NCBI GenBank assembly: GCA_019243075.1
Contig: JAFAUV010000055.1
Span: 1-13,194, forward strand
DNA: 13,194 nucleotides
Direction of reading: 5' to 3'
Origin: Bradyrhizobium sp.
GTDB taxonomy: Bacteria; Pseudomonadota; Alphaproteobacteria; Rhizobiales; Xanthobacteraceae
The notes below the pieces were generated by a model, which did not search any database, was not told the DNA's origin, and saw nothing but the letters and a program-made list of their open reading frames with translations. Each line of letters opens with the position of its first letter. Positions within the stretch are counted from its first letter, which is position 1. The position numbers were made by a program, and so were the translations under genes. Shown piece after piece: positions 1-6,648 of the stretch.

Positions 1-42
1 CCGCATATCGCTGCGCTCAAGCGGGTTACGGGCGCCGCGCCG

Positions 43-1086
43 CTACCCCCGAAAATCCCGCACGCGCCGCACCATCTGCTCGACATGCGCAATTGGCGTT
101 TCCGGCAGGATGCCGTGGCCGAGGTTGAAGATCAGCCGTCCCTGCGCGTAGTTCGACAGCACATCGTCGATGGCGCGGTCGAGCGCGTCGCCACCGGCGA
201 TCAGCGCCAGCGGATCGAGATTGCCTTGCACGGCGACCCTGCTCTGCACGCGCTCGCGGATCAGTCCGGGCTCGGCCGCCCAGTCGATGGAGACCGCATC
301 GACCTTGGTCGCGCCGACATAGGCCGGCAGCAGCGCGCCGGCGCCGCGGGGAAAGCCGATGATCTTCGCGTCCGGAATTTTCGCGCGCACGCCCTCGACG
401 ATGCGCGCGGTCGGGGCGATCGACCAGCGCAAGAATTCGCGCGGCGGCAACACGCCCGCCCAGGTGTCGAAGATCTGCACGCAATCGGCGCCGGCCCTCA
501 ACTGCCCAAGCAGATGCTCGATCGAATTCTCGACCAGCACGTCGACGATATGCGAGAGCGCTTCCGGGTCCCGATACGCCAGCATGCGCGCCGGCGCCTG
601 GTCGGTCGTGCCCTGCCCCGCGACCATGTAGGTGGCGATGGTCCACGGCGCGCCGCAGAAGCCGATCAGCGCGACGTGGTCGGCGAGCTCGCGGCGCACG
701 CGGCCCAGCGCCTCATAGACGGGCTCGAGCTTGCGGAAATCGGCATGCGCTGCGAGCGCGGTGATCTTGGCCGCCGTATCGAGCGGATCGAGCCGCGGGC
801 CTTCGCCGGCCTCGAAACGCACCTCGCAGCCGAGCGCATGGGGGATGACCAGGATGTCGGAGAAGATGATCGCGGCATCGAAGCCGAAGCGGCGGATCGG
901 CTGCAGCGTGACTTCGGCGGCGAGTTCCGGCGTGAAGCAGAGATCGAGGAAGCCGCCGGCCTTGGTGCGGGTTTGCCGGTATTCCGGCAGGTAGCGGCCG
1001 GCCTGCCGCATCATCCAGATCGGCGGTATCTCGAGCCTGCGTCCGCCAAGGACCTCGAGCAGGGGTTTTGTGGTCTTTTCTGTCAA
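43..1086 (-). CDS. hemE: Uroporphyrinogen decarboxylase, TTG start
   Basis: This cytosolic enzyme removes four acetate carboxyls from uroporphyrinogen III to give coproporphyrinogen III, a step of heme and tetrapyrrole synthesis. The 347 residues match the usual family length. The first signature (MRQAGRYLPEYR, residues 26-37) holds the substrate-binding Arg pair (R27, R31). FSD (75-77) holds the essential Asp (D77), the second signature is GFCGAPWTIATY (142-153) with Y153, and NLGHGI (321-326) holds H324. I chose the TTG at 1086: the frame stays open upstream to 1452, but homology begins here and GGGAA lies 8 bases upstream. The usual FDSWAG motif reads FDTWAG (206-211), a conservative change. 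The stop is TAG at 43-45. A minus-strand ATG at 6-4 could begin the next gene, but only two codons remain. The gene diverges from the small stress operon at 1195. Confidence 0.96.
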   Translation of the reverse strand: MTEKTTKPLLEVLGGRRLEIPPIWMMRQAGRYLPEYRQTRTKAGGFLDLCFTPELAAEVTLQPIRRFGFDAAIIFSDILVIPHALGCEVRFEAGEGPRLDPLDTAAKITALAAHADFRKLEPVYEALGRVRRELADHVALIGFCGAPWTIATYMVAGQGTTDQAPARMLAYRDPEALSHIVDVLVENSIEHLLGQLRAGADCVQIFDTWAGVLPPREFLRWSIAPTARIVEGVRAKIPDAKIIGFPRGAGALLPAYVGATKVDAVSIDWAAEPGLIRERVQSRVAVQGNLDPLALIAGGDALDRAIDDVLSNYAQGRLIFNLGHGILPETPIAHVEQMVRRVRDFRG

Positions 1087-1114
1087 GCCAATTGTTCCCG
1101 GTTTTTTGCGGTCC

Positions 1115-1143
1115 GTGATACACGCCGCAAACGAGTTGGCCAA
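1115..1143 (-). promoter_or_regulatory. Candidate housekeeping promoter of hemE
   Basis: On the minus strand TTGGCC (1143-1138) and TATCAC (1120-1115) are separated by 17 bases. The second box ends 28 bases before the hemE TTG. Both boxes are imperfect matches to the RpoD consensus, so the call rests mainly on position and spacing. It lies back to back with the stress-type promoter at 1148-1172. Confidence 0.35.
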
Positions 1144-1147
1144 GGCG

Positions 1148-1172
1148 GGAACTGTCGCGAATCGGCTGCGTT
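1148..1172 (+). promoter_or_regulatory. EcfG-type general stress promoter, perfect match
   Basis: GGAAC (1148-1152), 16 bases, then CGTT (1169-1172). This is an exact match to the EcfG consensus GGAAC-N16/17-CGTT. It ends 22 bases before the ATG of the 86-aa gene, leaving room for a short leader holding the GGAGAG ribosome site. Confidence 0.75.
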
Positions 1173-1194
1173 GGTTCAGCATCGGAGAGTATCC

Positions 1195-1455
1195 ATGGCT
1201 GACAAATTCAATCCCGCACCCCACGACCCGCACGCCGTCGATCCCGAGGAGGCGGCGCGCGCCGATGCCGAAATGCATGCCAGGCTGGAAGCCGGCCTGA
1301 TCGATACGTTCCCTGCCTCCGACCCCGTCAGCCATGCGCAGCCGGCACCGACCAGGCATGACGGCCAGCGCGACGCGCCGCGCGCGCAGGACATTGGACC
1401 CGACAGCGAGCCTCACCGCTCGCTGTGGGACAGGGTCAAGGCCGTCTTCCATTGA
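1195..1455 (+). CDS. Small hydrophilic protein with FPASDP motif, 86 aa
   Basis: This short, charged, probably cytosolic protein has no signal peptide or membrane segment. Residues 10-35 are Asp/Glu/Ala-rich and likely helical. They are followed by IDTFPASDPVS (36-46), a motif I recognise from many small uncharacterised alphaproteobacterial proteins, then a polar linker and a short amphipathic C-terminus (SLWDRVKAVF, 76-85). The start is well set: GGAGAG (1184-1189) lies 5 bases before the ATG, although the frame is open far upstream as a shadow of hemE. A perfect EcfG-type promoter lies just upstream and the 45-aa membrane gene follows after 18 bases, so the two probably form one general-stress transcript. 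Function unknown. I am confident it is a gene and have no basis for a mechanism. Confidence 0.82.
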   Translation: MADKFNPAPHDPHAVDPEEAARADAEMHARLEAGLIDTFPASDPVSHAQPAPTRHDGQRDAPRAQDIGPDSEPHRSLWDRVKAVFH

Positions 1456-1473
1456 GAAGGCAGCGAGTCAGCC

Positions 1474-1611
1474 ATGGCGCACACCAAATTCAATCACGCT
1501 GCCAACGATTCGCCGCGCAGCGGCAGCAGCAAGCAGTTCACCCCGGTGCTATGGTGCCTCATCGTGGTCGCCGTGGTCGCGCTTGCAACCTATTTCGTGA
1601 TGGGAGTCTAG
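1474..1611 (+). CDS. Single-span small membrane protein, 45 aa
   Basis: The start is ATG at 1474 and the stop TAG at 1609-1611, giving 45 residues. A polar N-terminal part (1-22, with His, Asn, Ser, Lys) is followed by one strongly hydrophobic segment (about 24-44: VLWCLIVVAVVALATYFVMG) ending one residue before the C-terminus. This is the layout of an inner-membrane peptide with the N-terminus probably in the cytoplasm. GCGAG at 1463-1467 is a modest ribosome site 6 bases upstream. The gene follows the 86-aa gene by 18 bases with no terminator or promoter between, so it should share the EcfG-type promoter at 1148. The stop codon touches a hairpin shared with slyX. Function unknown. Confidence 0.7.
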   Translation: MAHTKFNHAANDSPRSGSSKQFTPVLWCLIVVAVVALATYFVMGV

Positions 1612-1639
1612 AGCGGCCTCAGTAATGCGGCGGCCGCTC
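1611..1639. terminator. Hairpin across convergent stops (45-aa gene / slyX)
   Basis: GAGCGGCC (1611-1618) and GGCCGCTC (1632-1639) form a perfect 8-bp stem with a 13-base loop. The left arm starts in the last base of the TAG of the 45-aa gene and the loop contains the slyX TGA (1619-1621). There is no U-tract on either strand. It could be a bidirectional transcript end or a 3'-end stabiliser rather than a classical intrinsic terminator. Confidence 0.45.
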
Positions 1640-1837
1640 GTTGGCGGGGGCCGGAGCATTAGCCTCGGCTTGCTGCAGCCGCTCGGTGACCGCGGCAAGC
1701 TGTCGCGTTAGCGCGTCAATCTGTTTCCACTGCGCGGCGACGGTCTGGTTGAGCTGCTCGATGGTATGGTCCAGATGCATCGTCCGCTCTTCCAGCGCGT
1801 CGATTCGCTCGCTGAGTTCCTTGTCGCCCATCGGCAT
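1619..1837 (-). CDS. slyX: SlyX family protein
   Basis: SlyX proteins are about 70-residue coiled-coil proteins of unknown biochemical role, widespread in Proteobacteria. This one has 72 residues. A heptad-rich helix runs from about 5 to 57 (ELSERIDALEERTMHLD and following), then an Ala/Pro-rich linker and the family's characteristic C-terminal ERPPHY (67-72). I chose the ATG at 1837 because GGAGG (1848-1844) lies 6 bases upstream. The ATG at 1831 is also possible (70 aa). The frame runs open to 1972, but the extra codons have no family character. The gene is divergent from the GGT-like gene across 154 bases and converges on the 45-aa gene with 7 bases between stops. Confidence 0.9.
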   Translation of the reverse strand: MPMGDKELSERIDALEERTMHLDHTIEQLNQTVAAQWKQIDALTRQLAAVTERLQQAEANAPAPANERPPHY

Positions 1838-1896
1838 CTTCCTCCTCCATTCGTTTCGTCTGCGCTTGTTCGCTTGCCAATCCTGCATGGGCGCTC

Positions 1897-1906
1897 TGGT
1901 ATACCA
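1897..1906. promoter_or_regulatory. TGGTATACCA palindrome, possible GntR/FadR-type operator
   Basis: This perfect 10-bp palindrome lies in the 154-base divergent region between slyX and the GGT-like gene, 60 bases from the slyX ATG and 85 from the GGT-like ATG. TGGTATACCA is the core of known FadR-subfamily GntR operators such as the E. coli ExuR/UxuR site. No regulator gene is in the window. Apart from this site, the intergenic region shows no convincing promoter boxes. Confidence 0.35.
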
Positions 1907-1991
1907 ACCATTGCCGAGCCCTTCTTGGATGTGCCATGTAACCGAGCGTTCCGGTAAGCGCTGCCAAAGCAACGATCAACGAGTGATTTGC

Positions 1992-3578
1992 ATGAGGAAT
2001 TTCCATTTCGCCGGCCGTTCCACGGTCCATGCCCAGCAGGGCATGGTCGCGACTTCGCATCCGGCGGCGGCGCTGGCGGGGGTAGAGGTCCTGAAGGCCG
2101 GCGGCACGGCGGCGGACGCGGCGGTAGCCGCCTGCGCGCTGCTCGGGGTGATCGAACCGCAATCGACCGGCATCGGCGGCGATTGCTTTGCGCTGATCCA
2201 GCCCCGGGGCGAAGGCAGGATCGTGGCCTATAACGGCTCCGGCCGGGCGCCGGCCGCCGCGACCGTCGATTGGTATCTGGAGCGGAAGATCCGCGCCGTG
2301 CCGCTGACCTCGGCCCATGCAGTCTCGATCCCCGGTGCGATCGATGCCTGGGAAGTGATCCTGCGCGATCACGGCAAGTTCGGTCTGGACACGCTGCTGC
2401 AGCCCGCGATCAAGGCGGCCGAAGCGGGCTATATCGTCGCGCCCCGCGTCGCCTTCGACTGGAAGAACCAGTTCGAGAAGCTGAAGAACGGCACCAACAC
2501 GGTGCGCTATCTGCTGCCGCATGGCAGGCCGATGCTGGCCGGCGAGGTGCTGCGTCAGCCGGAACTCGGCAAGACGCTGCGCGCGATCGCCAAGCATGGC
2601 CGCGACGCCTTCTACAAGGGCGAGATTGCGGAAGACATGGTCGAGACACTGCGCGGAATCGGCGGCCTGCACACCATGGACGATTTCGCGGAGCACACCA
2701 CCGAGACGACTTCGCCGATCGGCACCATGTACAAGGGGCTCGACGTCTGGCAGTGCCCGCCGAACGGCCCCGGCATCACCATGCTGGTGATGCTCAACAT
2801 CCTCTCGCGCTTCGAGCTCACGAAGTTTGATCCGCTCGGCGTCGAGCGCTTCCATCTCGAAGCCGAAGCCGCGCGCATCGCCTATATGATGCGTGAGCAA
2901 TATGTCGGCGACCCGGCCCAGGTCGCTGTCGACGTCATCGGCATCCTGGCTAGCGATTTCGCCAATGAACATGTCGGCAAGATCCGGATGGACCGTCTGC
3001 TCGATCTGCCCAACGTCGCACCGCCGATGAATCCCTCGACCGTCTATATCACGGTGGTCGACAAGGACCGCAACGTCTGCTCCTTCATCAACTCGGTCGC
3101 GCATGCCTTCGGCTCTGCGATCGTTTCCAACAAGACCGGCATTTTGCTGCAGAACCGCGCCGGCGGCTTCCGCATCCAGCCCGGTCATCCCAATTGCATC
3201 GCGCCGAAAAGGCGGCCGCTGCACACCATCATCCCGGCGCTTGCGACCAGGAACGGACGCGCGGTCATGCCATTCGGCGTGATGGGTGGGCAGTATCAGC
3301 CGGTCGGCCAGACCCATGTGCTGACCAACATGCTCGACTATGGCTGCGACGTGCAGGAGGCGATCGATATGCCGCGCGGGCTGCATTACGAGGGCGTCTA
3401 CCAGCTCGAGGACGGCGTGCCGACCGCGACCGTCGAAGGCTTGCAGAAGCTCGGCCACAAGACCACGAATGTGGTGGCGCCGCTCGGCGGCGGTCAGGCT
3501 ATCTGGATCGACTGGGACAAGGGCACGCTCACCGGCGGCTCCGACCCGCGCAAGGACGGCTGCGCGCTCGGCTATTGA
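1992..3578 (+). CDS. Gamma-glutamyltransferase/acylase-like Ntn hydrolase
   Basis: A 528-residue member of the gamma-glutamyltranspeptidase superfamily, whose proenzymes self-cleave before a Thr that becomes the N-terminal nucleophile. Visible landmarks are TGIGGDCFAL (59-68) in the large subunit, the processing site PST|VYITVVD with predicted nucleophile T350 (aligning with the TTH-SVVD Thr of E. coli GGT), and the C-terminal GGSDPRKDG (515-523). Two features differ from classical GGTs. There is no signal peptide (MRNFHFAGRSTVHAQ), so it should be cytosolic. The RE-x-AP motif that supplies the glutamyl-binding Arg is GSGRAP here (82-87). The substrate may therefore not be glutathione; a GGT-like amidase or acylase is equally possible. 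The frame is open upstream to 1641, but homology starts at 1992 (weak GAGTG ribosome site). It converges on emrB with 12 bases between stops. Confidence 0.9.
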   Translation: MRNFHFAGRSTVHAQQGMVATSHPAAALAGVEVLKAGGTAADAAVAACALLGVIEPQSTGIGGDCFALIQPRGEGRIVAYNGSGRAPAAATVDWYLERKIRAVPLTSAHAVSIPGAIDAWEVILRDHGKFGLDTLLQPAIKAAEAGYIVAPRVAFDWKNQFEKLKNGTNTVRYLLPHGRPMLAGEVLRQPELGKTLRAIAKHGRDAFYKGEIAEDMVETLRGIGGLHTMDDFAEHTTETTSPIGTMYKGLDVWQCPPNGPGITMLVMLNILSRFELTKFDPLGVERFHLEAEAARIAYMMREQYVGDPAQVAVDVIGILASDFANEHVGKIRMDRLLDLPNVAPPMNPSTVYITVVDKDRNVCSFINSVAHAFGSAIVSNKTGILLQNRAGGFRIQPGHPNCIAPKRRPLHTIIPALATRNGRAVMPFGVMGGQYQPVGQTHVLTNMLDYGCDVQEAIDMPRGLHYEGVYQLEDGVPTATVEGLQKLGHKTTNVVAPLGGGQAIWIDWDKGTLTGGSDPRKDGCALGY

Positions 3579-3583
3579 GCGCG
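3563..3583. terminator. Hairpin over the GGT-like stop codon
   Basis: CGCGCTC (3563-3569) and GAGCGCG (3577-3583) pair perfectly over 7 bp with a 7-base loop. The TGA stop (3576-3578) sits at the loop/right-arm boundary, and the emrB stop begins 8 bases further on. No U-tract follows on either strand, so it is at best an atypical terminator. Confidence 0.35.
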
Positions 3584-3590
3584 GCCGAGG

Positions 3591-5204
3591 TCAATGTCCT
3601 CTTGCCGCCGCGCCGAGGTCGATCGAGCGGAGCGAGAGCGCGATCGGGACCATGACGGCGCCGATCATGGCGAGCGACCAGAACACGTCGATATAGGCGA
3701 GCAGATCGATCTGCTGCTGGAGCGTTTGTCCGACCCACGCAATCGCCTGACCGGACGCCTCGGACGCGTTCGATCCCTGCGCCTGGAAGTATCGGGTCAT
3801 GGCGTCGATGGTCTGCTGATAGCCGAGATCGGACGGGGCGACGTGTTCGATCAGCCGGCTCTGATGGAATTGCTGGCGCTGCGCCAGGATGGTCTGCGAC
3901 AGCGCCACGCCCATGGAGCCGCCGAGGTTGCGCGCGACGTTGATCAGTGCGGAGGCCTGGTTGGTCTTGTCCGGCGGCACGCCGTCATAGGAGGCCGTGG
4001 TGATGGGCAGGAACAGCAGGGGAAGGCCGATCGCAAGGTAGATGCGCGACATGGCCGCGTAACCATAGCTGATCTCGCCGGTGATGCCGGTGAGGTGCCA
4101 CATCGAGAGCGCTGCGATCGCTGCCCCCGCGGCGATCAGGTATTTCGGCTGCACCGATCCGATCAGCCTTCCCGTGATCGGCATCATCGCCATGGTGACG
4201 AGTCCGCCCGGCGACAGCGCGAGACCCGCCAGCATCGCGGTATAGTTCAGCTCGCTTTGCAGCAGCTGCGGCAGGATCTGCGTCGTCGCGATCACGATCG
4301 CGCCGGTGCCAAGCATGGCGAGGAAGCAGGCGCCGAATTGCCGCTGGCCGAGGAGGCGGATGTCGACGATCGGCTCTTCGACGATGATCTCCCAGACAAC
4401 CAGCGCGATCAGGCAGAAGGCTGCCGCGCAGGCGAACGCAGTGATCATGCTCGATCCGAACCAGTCGTTGCGCTGGCCTTCGTCCATCACGAATTCCAGC
4501 GAACCGAGCCCGATCGCAACGAGCGCGAAGCCTATATAGTCGACGCGCAACCCCTTGCTCAGCAGCCTTCGTCGCTCCTGTTCCGCACCCGATGGCTCGC
4601 TCACCAGCGTTCCAACCAGGAACAGCGAGATCAGTCCCATGGGCACGTTGATCAGGAACACCCAGTGCCAGGAATAGGTATCGCTGATCCAGCCTCCCAG
4701 CGTCGGCCCGACGACGGGCGCGACCACCACGGCGATGCCGTAGATCGCAAAAGCCTGGCCGCGCTTGGCCGGTGGAAAGGAATCGGCGAGGATCGCCTGC
4801 TCGCTGGTCGCCATGCCGCCGCCGCCCAACCCCTGCAGGATGCGAAACAGCACCAGCGCCTGCAGGTTCCAGGCGAAGCCGCACAACAGCGAAGCGACCG
4901 TGAAGATGGCGACGCAGATCATATAGAAGCGCTTGCGCCCGACCACCGTCGACAGCCAGCCGGAGATCGACAGCACGATCGCGTTGGACACCAGGTAGCT
5001 GGTGATGATGTAGGTGCTTTCGTCGAGGCCGACGGCCAACCCACCCGCGATATAGCGCAAGGCGACGTTGGCGATGGTCGTGTCGAGCACTTCCATGAAG
5101 GTTGCGATCGAGACGACGAAGGCGATCAGATAGGGGTTGTGTCCGCCGGCCGCCGAACGCTCCGGCGACCAGCCACCTGCGGCGCCCGCCGCGGTATCGG
5201 TCAT
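3591..5204 (-). CDS. emrB: DHA2-family MFS drug:proton antiporter (EmrB type)
   Basis: An inner-membrane proton-driven multidrug exporter of 537 residues, with the hydrophobic pattern of a 14-span DHA2 transporter. Family motifs: LDTTIANVAL (40-49, motif D1, first helix), GWLSTVVGRKR (82-92, motif A between helices 2 and 3), RILQGLGGGG (121-130, helix 4, motif B), and GIAVVVAPVVGPTLGGW (156-172, the Pro/Gly-rich antiporter motif C in helix 5). The C-terminal loop before the last span (about 443-500) is Gln-rich and polar. The ATG overlaps the emrA stop as ATGA (5204-5201), so translation is probably coupled to the adaptor. With EmrA it would form an inner-membrane and periplasmic pump that needs a TolC-like outer-membrane channel, which is not in this window. 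Substrate cannot be read from the sequence. Confidence 0.94.
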   Translation of the reverse strand: MTDTAAGAAGGWSPERSAAGGHNPYLIAFVVSIATFMEVLDTTIANVALRYIAGGLAVGLDESTYIITSYLVSNAIVLSISGWLSTVVGRKRFYMICVAIFTVASLLCGFAWNLQALVLFRILQGLGGGGMATSEQAILADSFPPAKRGQAFAIYGIAVVVAPVVGPTLGGWISDTYSWHWVFLINVPMGLISLFLVGTLVSEPSGAEQERRRLLSKGLRVDYIGFALVAIGLGSLEFVMDEGQRNDWFGSSMITAFACAAAFCLIALVVWEIIVEEPIVDIRLLGQRQFGACFLAMLGTGAIVIATTQILPQLLQSELNYTAMLAGLALSPGGLVTMAMMPITGRLIGSVQPKYLIAAGAAIAALSMWHLTGITGEISYGYAAMSRIYLAIGLPLLFLPITTASYDGVPPDKTNQASALINVARNLGGSMGVALSQTILAQRQQFHQSRLIEHVAPSDLGYQQTIDAMTRYFQAQGSNASEASGQAIAWVGQTLQQQIDLLAYIDVFWSLAMIGAVMVPIALSLRSIDLGAAARGH

Positions 5205-6400
5205 CGCACCCTGGTCCAGGGCACGACCGACATGCCCGGCCCGATCGCAACATCACTGGGCCAGTGATCGACCACGATCTTGACCGGCACGCGCTGCACG
5301 ACCTTCACATAATTGCCCGTCGCATTCTCTGCCGGCAGCAGGCTGAACGCCGTGCCGGATCCCGCCTGCACGGAATCGACGTGCCCGGTCAGCTTGCGTC
5401 CCGGATAGGCGTCGATGGTGAATTCGACCGGCTGGCCCGGCCGCATGTCCCTGAGCTGCGTCTCCTTGTAGTTCGCGATGATCCAAACTTCGTCCGGCAC
5501 GAACATCATCAGGCTTTGCCCGGCGGTCGAAAAAGTGCCGACGGCGCCGGAAAGCTTGACCACGCGTCCGGACTGCGCAGCCATAACGCGGGTATATTGC
5601 AGATTGAGATCGGCCTGATCGAGCTGGGCCTGCGCCTGCTGCAGCGACGCGCGCGCGCTTTCAAGCTGAGCCTCGAGCGTCTTGATCCCGAGCTGGGCCG
5701 CGATCAGCGCGGCATTGGCCCGGGTGCCATTGGCCTGTTGCGATTGCAGATCGGAACGCGTCTGCTGTTCGCGCTGCACGGTGCCGGCGCCCTTTTCGAC
5801 CAGATCCTTGGCGCGGGCTTCCTCCTCTTGCGCGAATTGCAATTGCGCCTTGGCCTGATCCAATTGCGCCTGCGCTTGTTTGATCTGTTCGTGCTGGCTG
5901 TCGATTTGCGCCTGGATATTGTCGATATTGGCCTGTGCCACGGCCACCTGCGCCCGTGCCTGGTTGACGGCGATCTTGTAGTCGCGATCGTCGATCCGGG
6001 CGAGAACCTCACCTGCATTGACGTGCTGGTTGTCGGTGACCGGAACGTCGGTGACGTAGCCGCCGACCTTCGGCGCGACCGAGAAACTGCGCGCCGCAAT
6101 GAAGGCATCATCGGTGGATTCGTAATTGCGGACGGAGAGCCAATAGGCAAGGCCGCCAATCACCGCAACCAGCAAAAGGCATGCTGCGACGCTCGCAAGC
6201 CGCCAGTGATCACGCAACCGGTCGCGCAGCGAAGACGGCGGCTTCGCCGCTGCCTCCTGTTGCTTGTCGCCCGACTGACGATCTTTGGGCCGATCTTTGG
6301 GCGGCGGCAACTGTTCGGGCCGCGGCACCGGCAGCCCTGGTTTTTCCGCGGAAGGATTCCGCTCTGTGGTTCGGGCGTCCAATGCGATCACCTCGGTCAT
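5201..6400 (-). CDS. emrA: HlyD-family periplasmic adaptor (EmrA type)
   Basis: A membrane-fusion protein of 399 residues linking an inner-membrane exporter to an outer-membrane channel. Residues 1-65 are a Pro/Lys/Glu-rich cytosolic tail, longer than in many EmrA proteins. One membrane span follows (about 68-88), then the first lipoyl half and STDDAF motif (95-135), a Gln/Ala-rich coiled-coil hairpin (about 142-266, with repeated AQAQLDQA), the second lipoyl half (about 270-300), and a beta-barrel containing FTIDAYPGRKLTG (327-339). The start at 6400 has only a weak ribosome site (GGGG, 2 bases away); no better ATG exists before the membrane span. It is the first gene of the emrAB pair (ATGA overlap) and lies 79 bases after the 43-aa gene. 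A near-consensus EcfG-type promoter lies just upstream, suggesting stress-induced efflux. Confidence 0.93.
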   Translation of the reverse strand: MTEVIALDARTTERNPSAEKPGLPVPRPEQLPPPKDRPKDRQSGDKQQEAAAKPPSSLRDRLRDHWRLASVAACLLLVAVIGGLAYWLSVRNYESTDDAFIAARSFSVAPKVGGYVTDVPVTDNQHVNAGEVLARIDDRDYKIAVNQARAQVAVAQANIDNIQAQIDSQHEQIKQAQAQLDQAKAQLQFAQEEEARAKDLVEKGAGTVQREQQTRSDLQSQQANGTRANAALIAAQLGIKTLEAQLESARASLQQAQAQLDQADLNLQYTRVMAAQSGRVVKLSGAVGTFSTAGQSLMMFVPDEVWIIANYKETQLRDMRPGQPVEFTIDAYPGRKLTGHVDSVQAGSGTAFSLLPAENATGNYVKVVQRVPVKIVVDHWPSDVAIGPGMSVVPWTRVR

Positions 6401-6416
6401 AGCCCCGCGTGAGTGC

Positions 6417-6441
6417 TACGCACAACGCGGAGCTTGGTTCC
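6417..6441 (-). promoter_or_regulatory. Candidate EcfG-type promoter of emrAB (CGTA variant)
   Basis: On the minus strand GGAAC (6441-6437), 16 bases, then CGTA (6420-6417), one mismatch from CGTT. It ends 16 bases before the emrA ATG, so the leader would be very short. The -35 box is also one arm of an inverted repeat (6435-6476), which leaves open that the GGAAC belongs to an operator. This is the weakest of the six by context. Confidence 0.45.
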
Positions 6442-6476
6442 CGAAGGTATCGCACCGACTGAACGATCTGGAACCA
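6435..6476. repeat. Inverted repeat TGGTTCC / GGAACCA upstream of emrA
   Basis: TGGTTCC (6435-6441) and GGAACCA (6470-6476) form a perfect 7-bp inverted repeat separated by 28 bases, in the 79-base gap between the 43-aa gene and emrA. The second arm starts just after the 43-aa gene. It could be two half-sites for a regulator or a long-loop hairpin at that gene's 3' end. Confidence 0.4.
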
Positions 6477-6479
6477 GGC

Positions 6480-6611
6480 CTAACTGCGCGAGATCGGCTG
6501 CGAAAGCGTCGAAGTCTCGGTTCTCACCTGCTTGATCGTCGTCGCCACCGCAACAGCGGTCGCGACACCGAATGCCGCAGCGAGCGCAGCCAACGCAATC
6601 CGCATGCGCAT
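6480..6611 (-). CDS. Small exported or membrane peptide, 43 aa
   Basis: The start is ATG at 6611 and the stop TAG at 6482-6480. A strong ribosome site, GGAGG (6623-6619), lies 7 bases upstream, which is the best evidence that this short frame is real. The product starts with MRMR, followed by an Ala/Val-rich hydrophobic stretch (about residues 5-23: IALAALAAAFGVATAVAVA), and then a polar tail (TTIKQVRTETSTLSQPISRS). It could be a signal peptide with a short secreted tail or a single-span membrane peptide; AVAVA-TT would suit signal peptidase. It lies between the 61-aa gene (37 bases upstream) and emrA (79 bases downstream) on the same strand, so it may be co-transcribed with either. No family recognised. 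Confidence 0.62.
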   Translation of the reverse strand: MRMRIALAALAAAFGVATAVAVATTIKQVRTETSTLSQPISRS

Positions 6612-6648
6612 CACACTGCCTCCAATACTGAAATAAGGGTGGCGCGAA

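Noticed and set aside
1..42. Start of a further minus-strand gene downstream of hemE (ATG at 6-4)
   Set aside because: Only two codons are inside the window and the ribosome site is unclear, so no call is justified.
85..1194. Long plus-strand open frame opposite hemE
   Set aside because: It is the antisense shadow of hemE in GC-rich sequence. Only its last 86 codons (from 1195) have their own ribosome site and promoter.
1924..1952. Minus-strand GGAAC upstream of slyX
   Set aside because: The bases 16-17 downstream do not resemble CGTT, and slyX is not a typical stress target.
1716..3458. Long minus-strand frame opposite the GGT-like gene
   Set aside because: Low-complexity Arg/Asp/Gly-rich translation with no domain; the plus strand encodes a clear enzyme.
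3594..6412. Two long plus-strand frames opposite emrB and emrA
   Set aside because: His/Arg/Asp-rich shadow translations. The minus strand has the transporter and adaptor with family motifs and an ATGA overlap.
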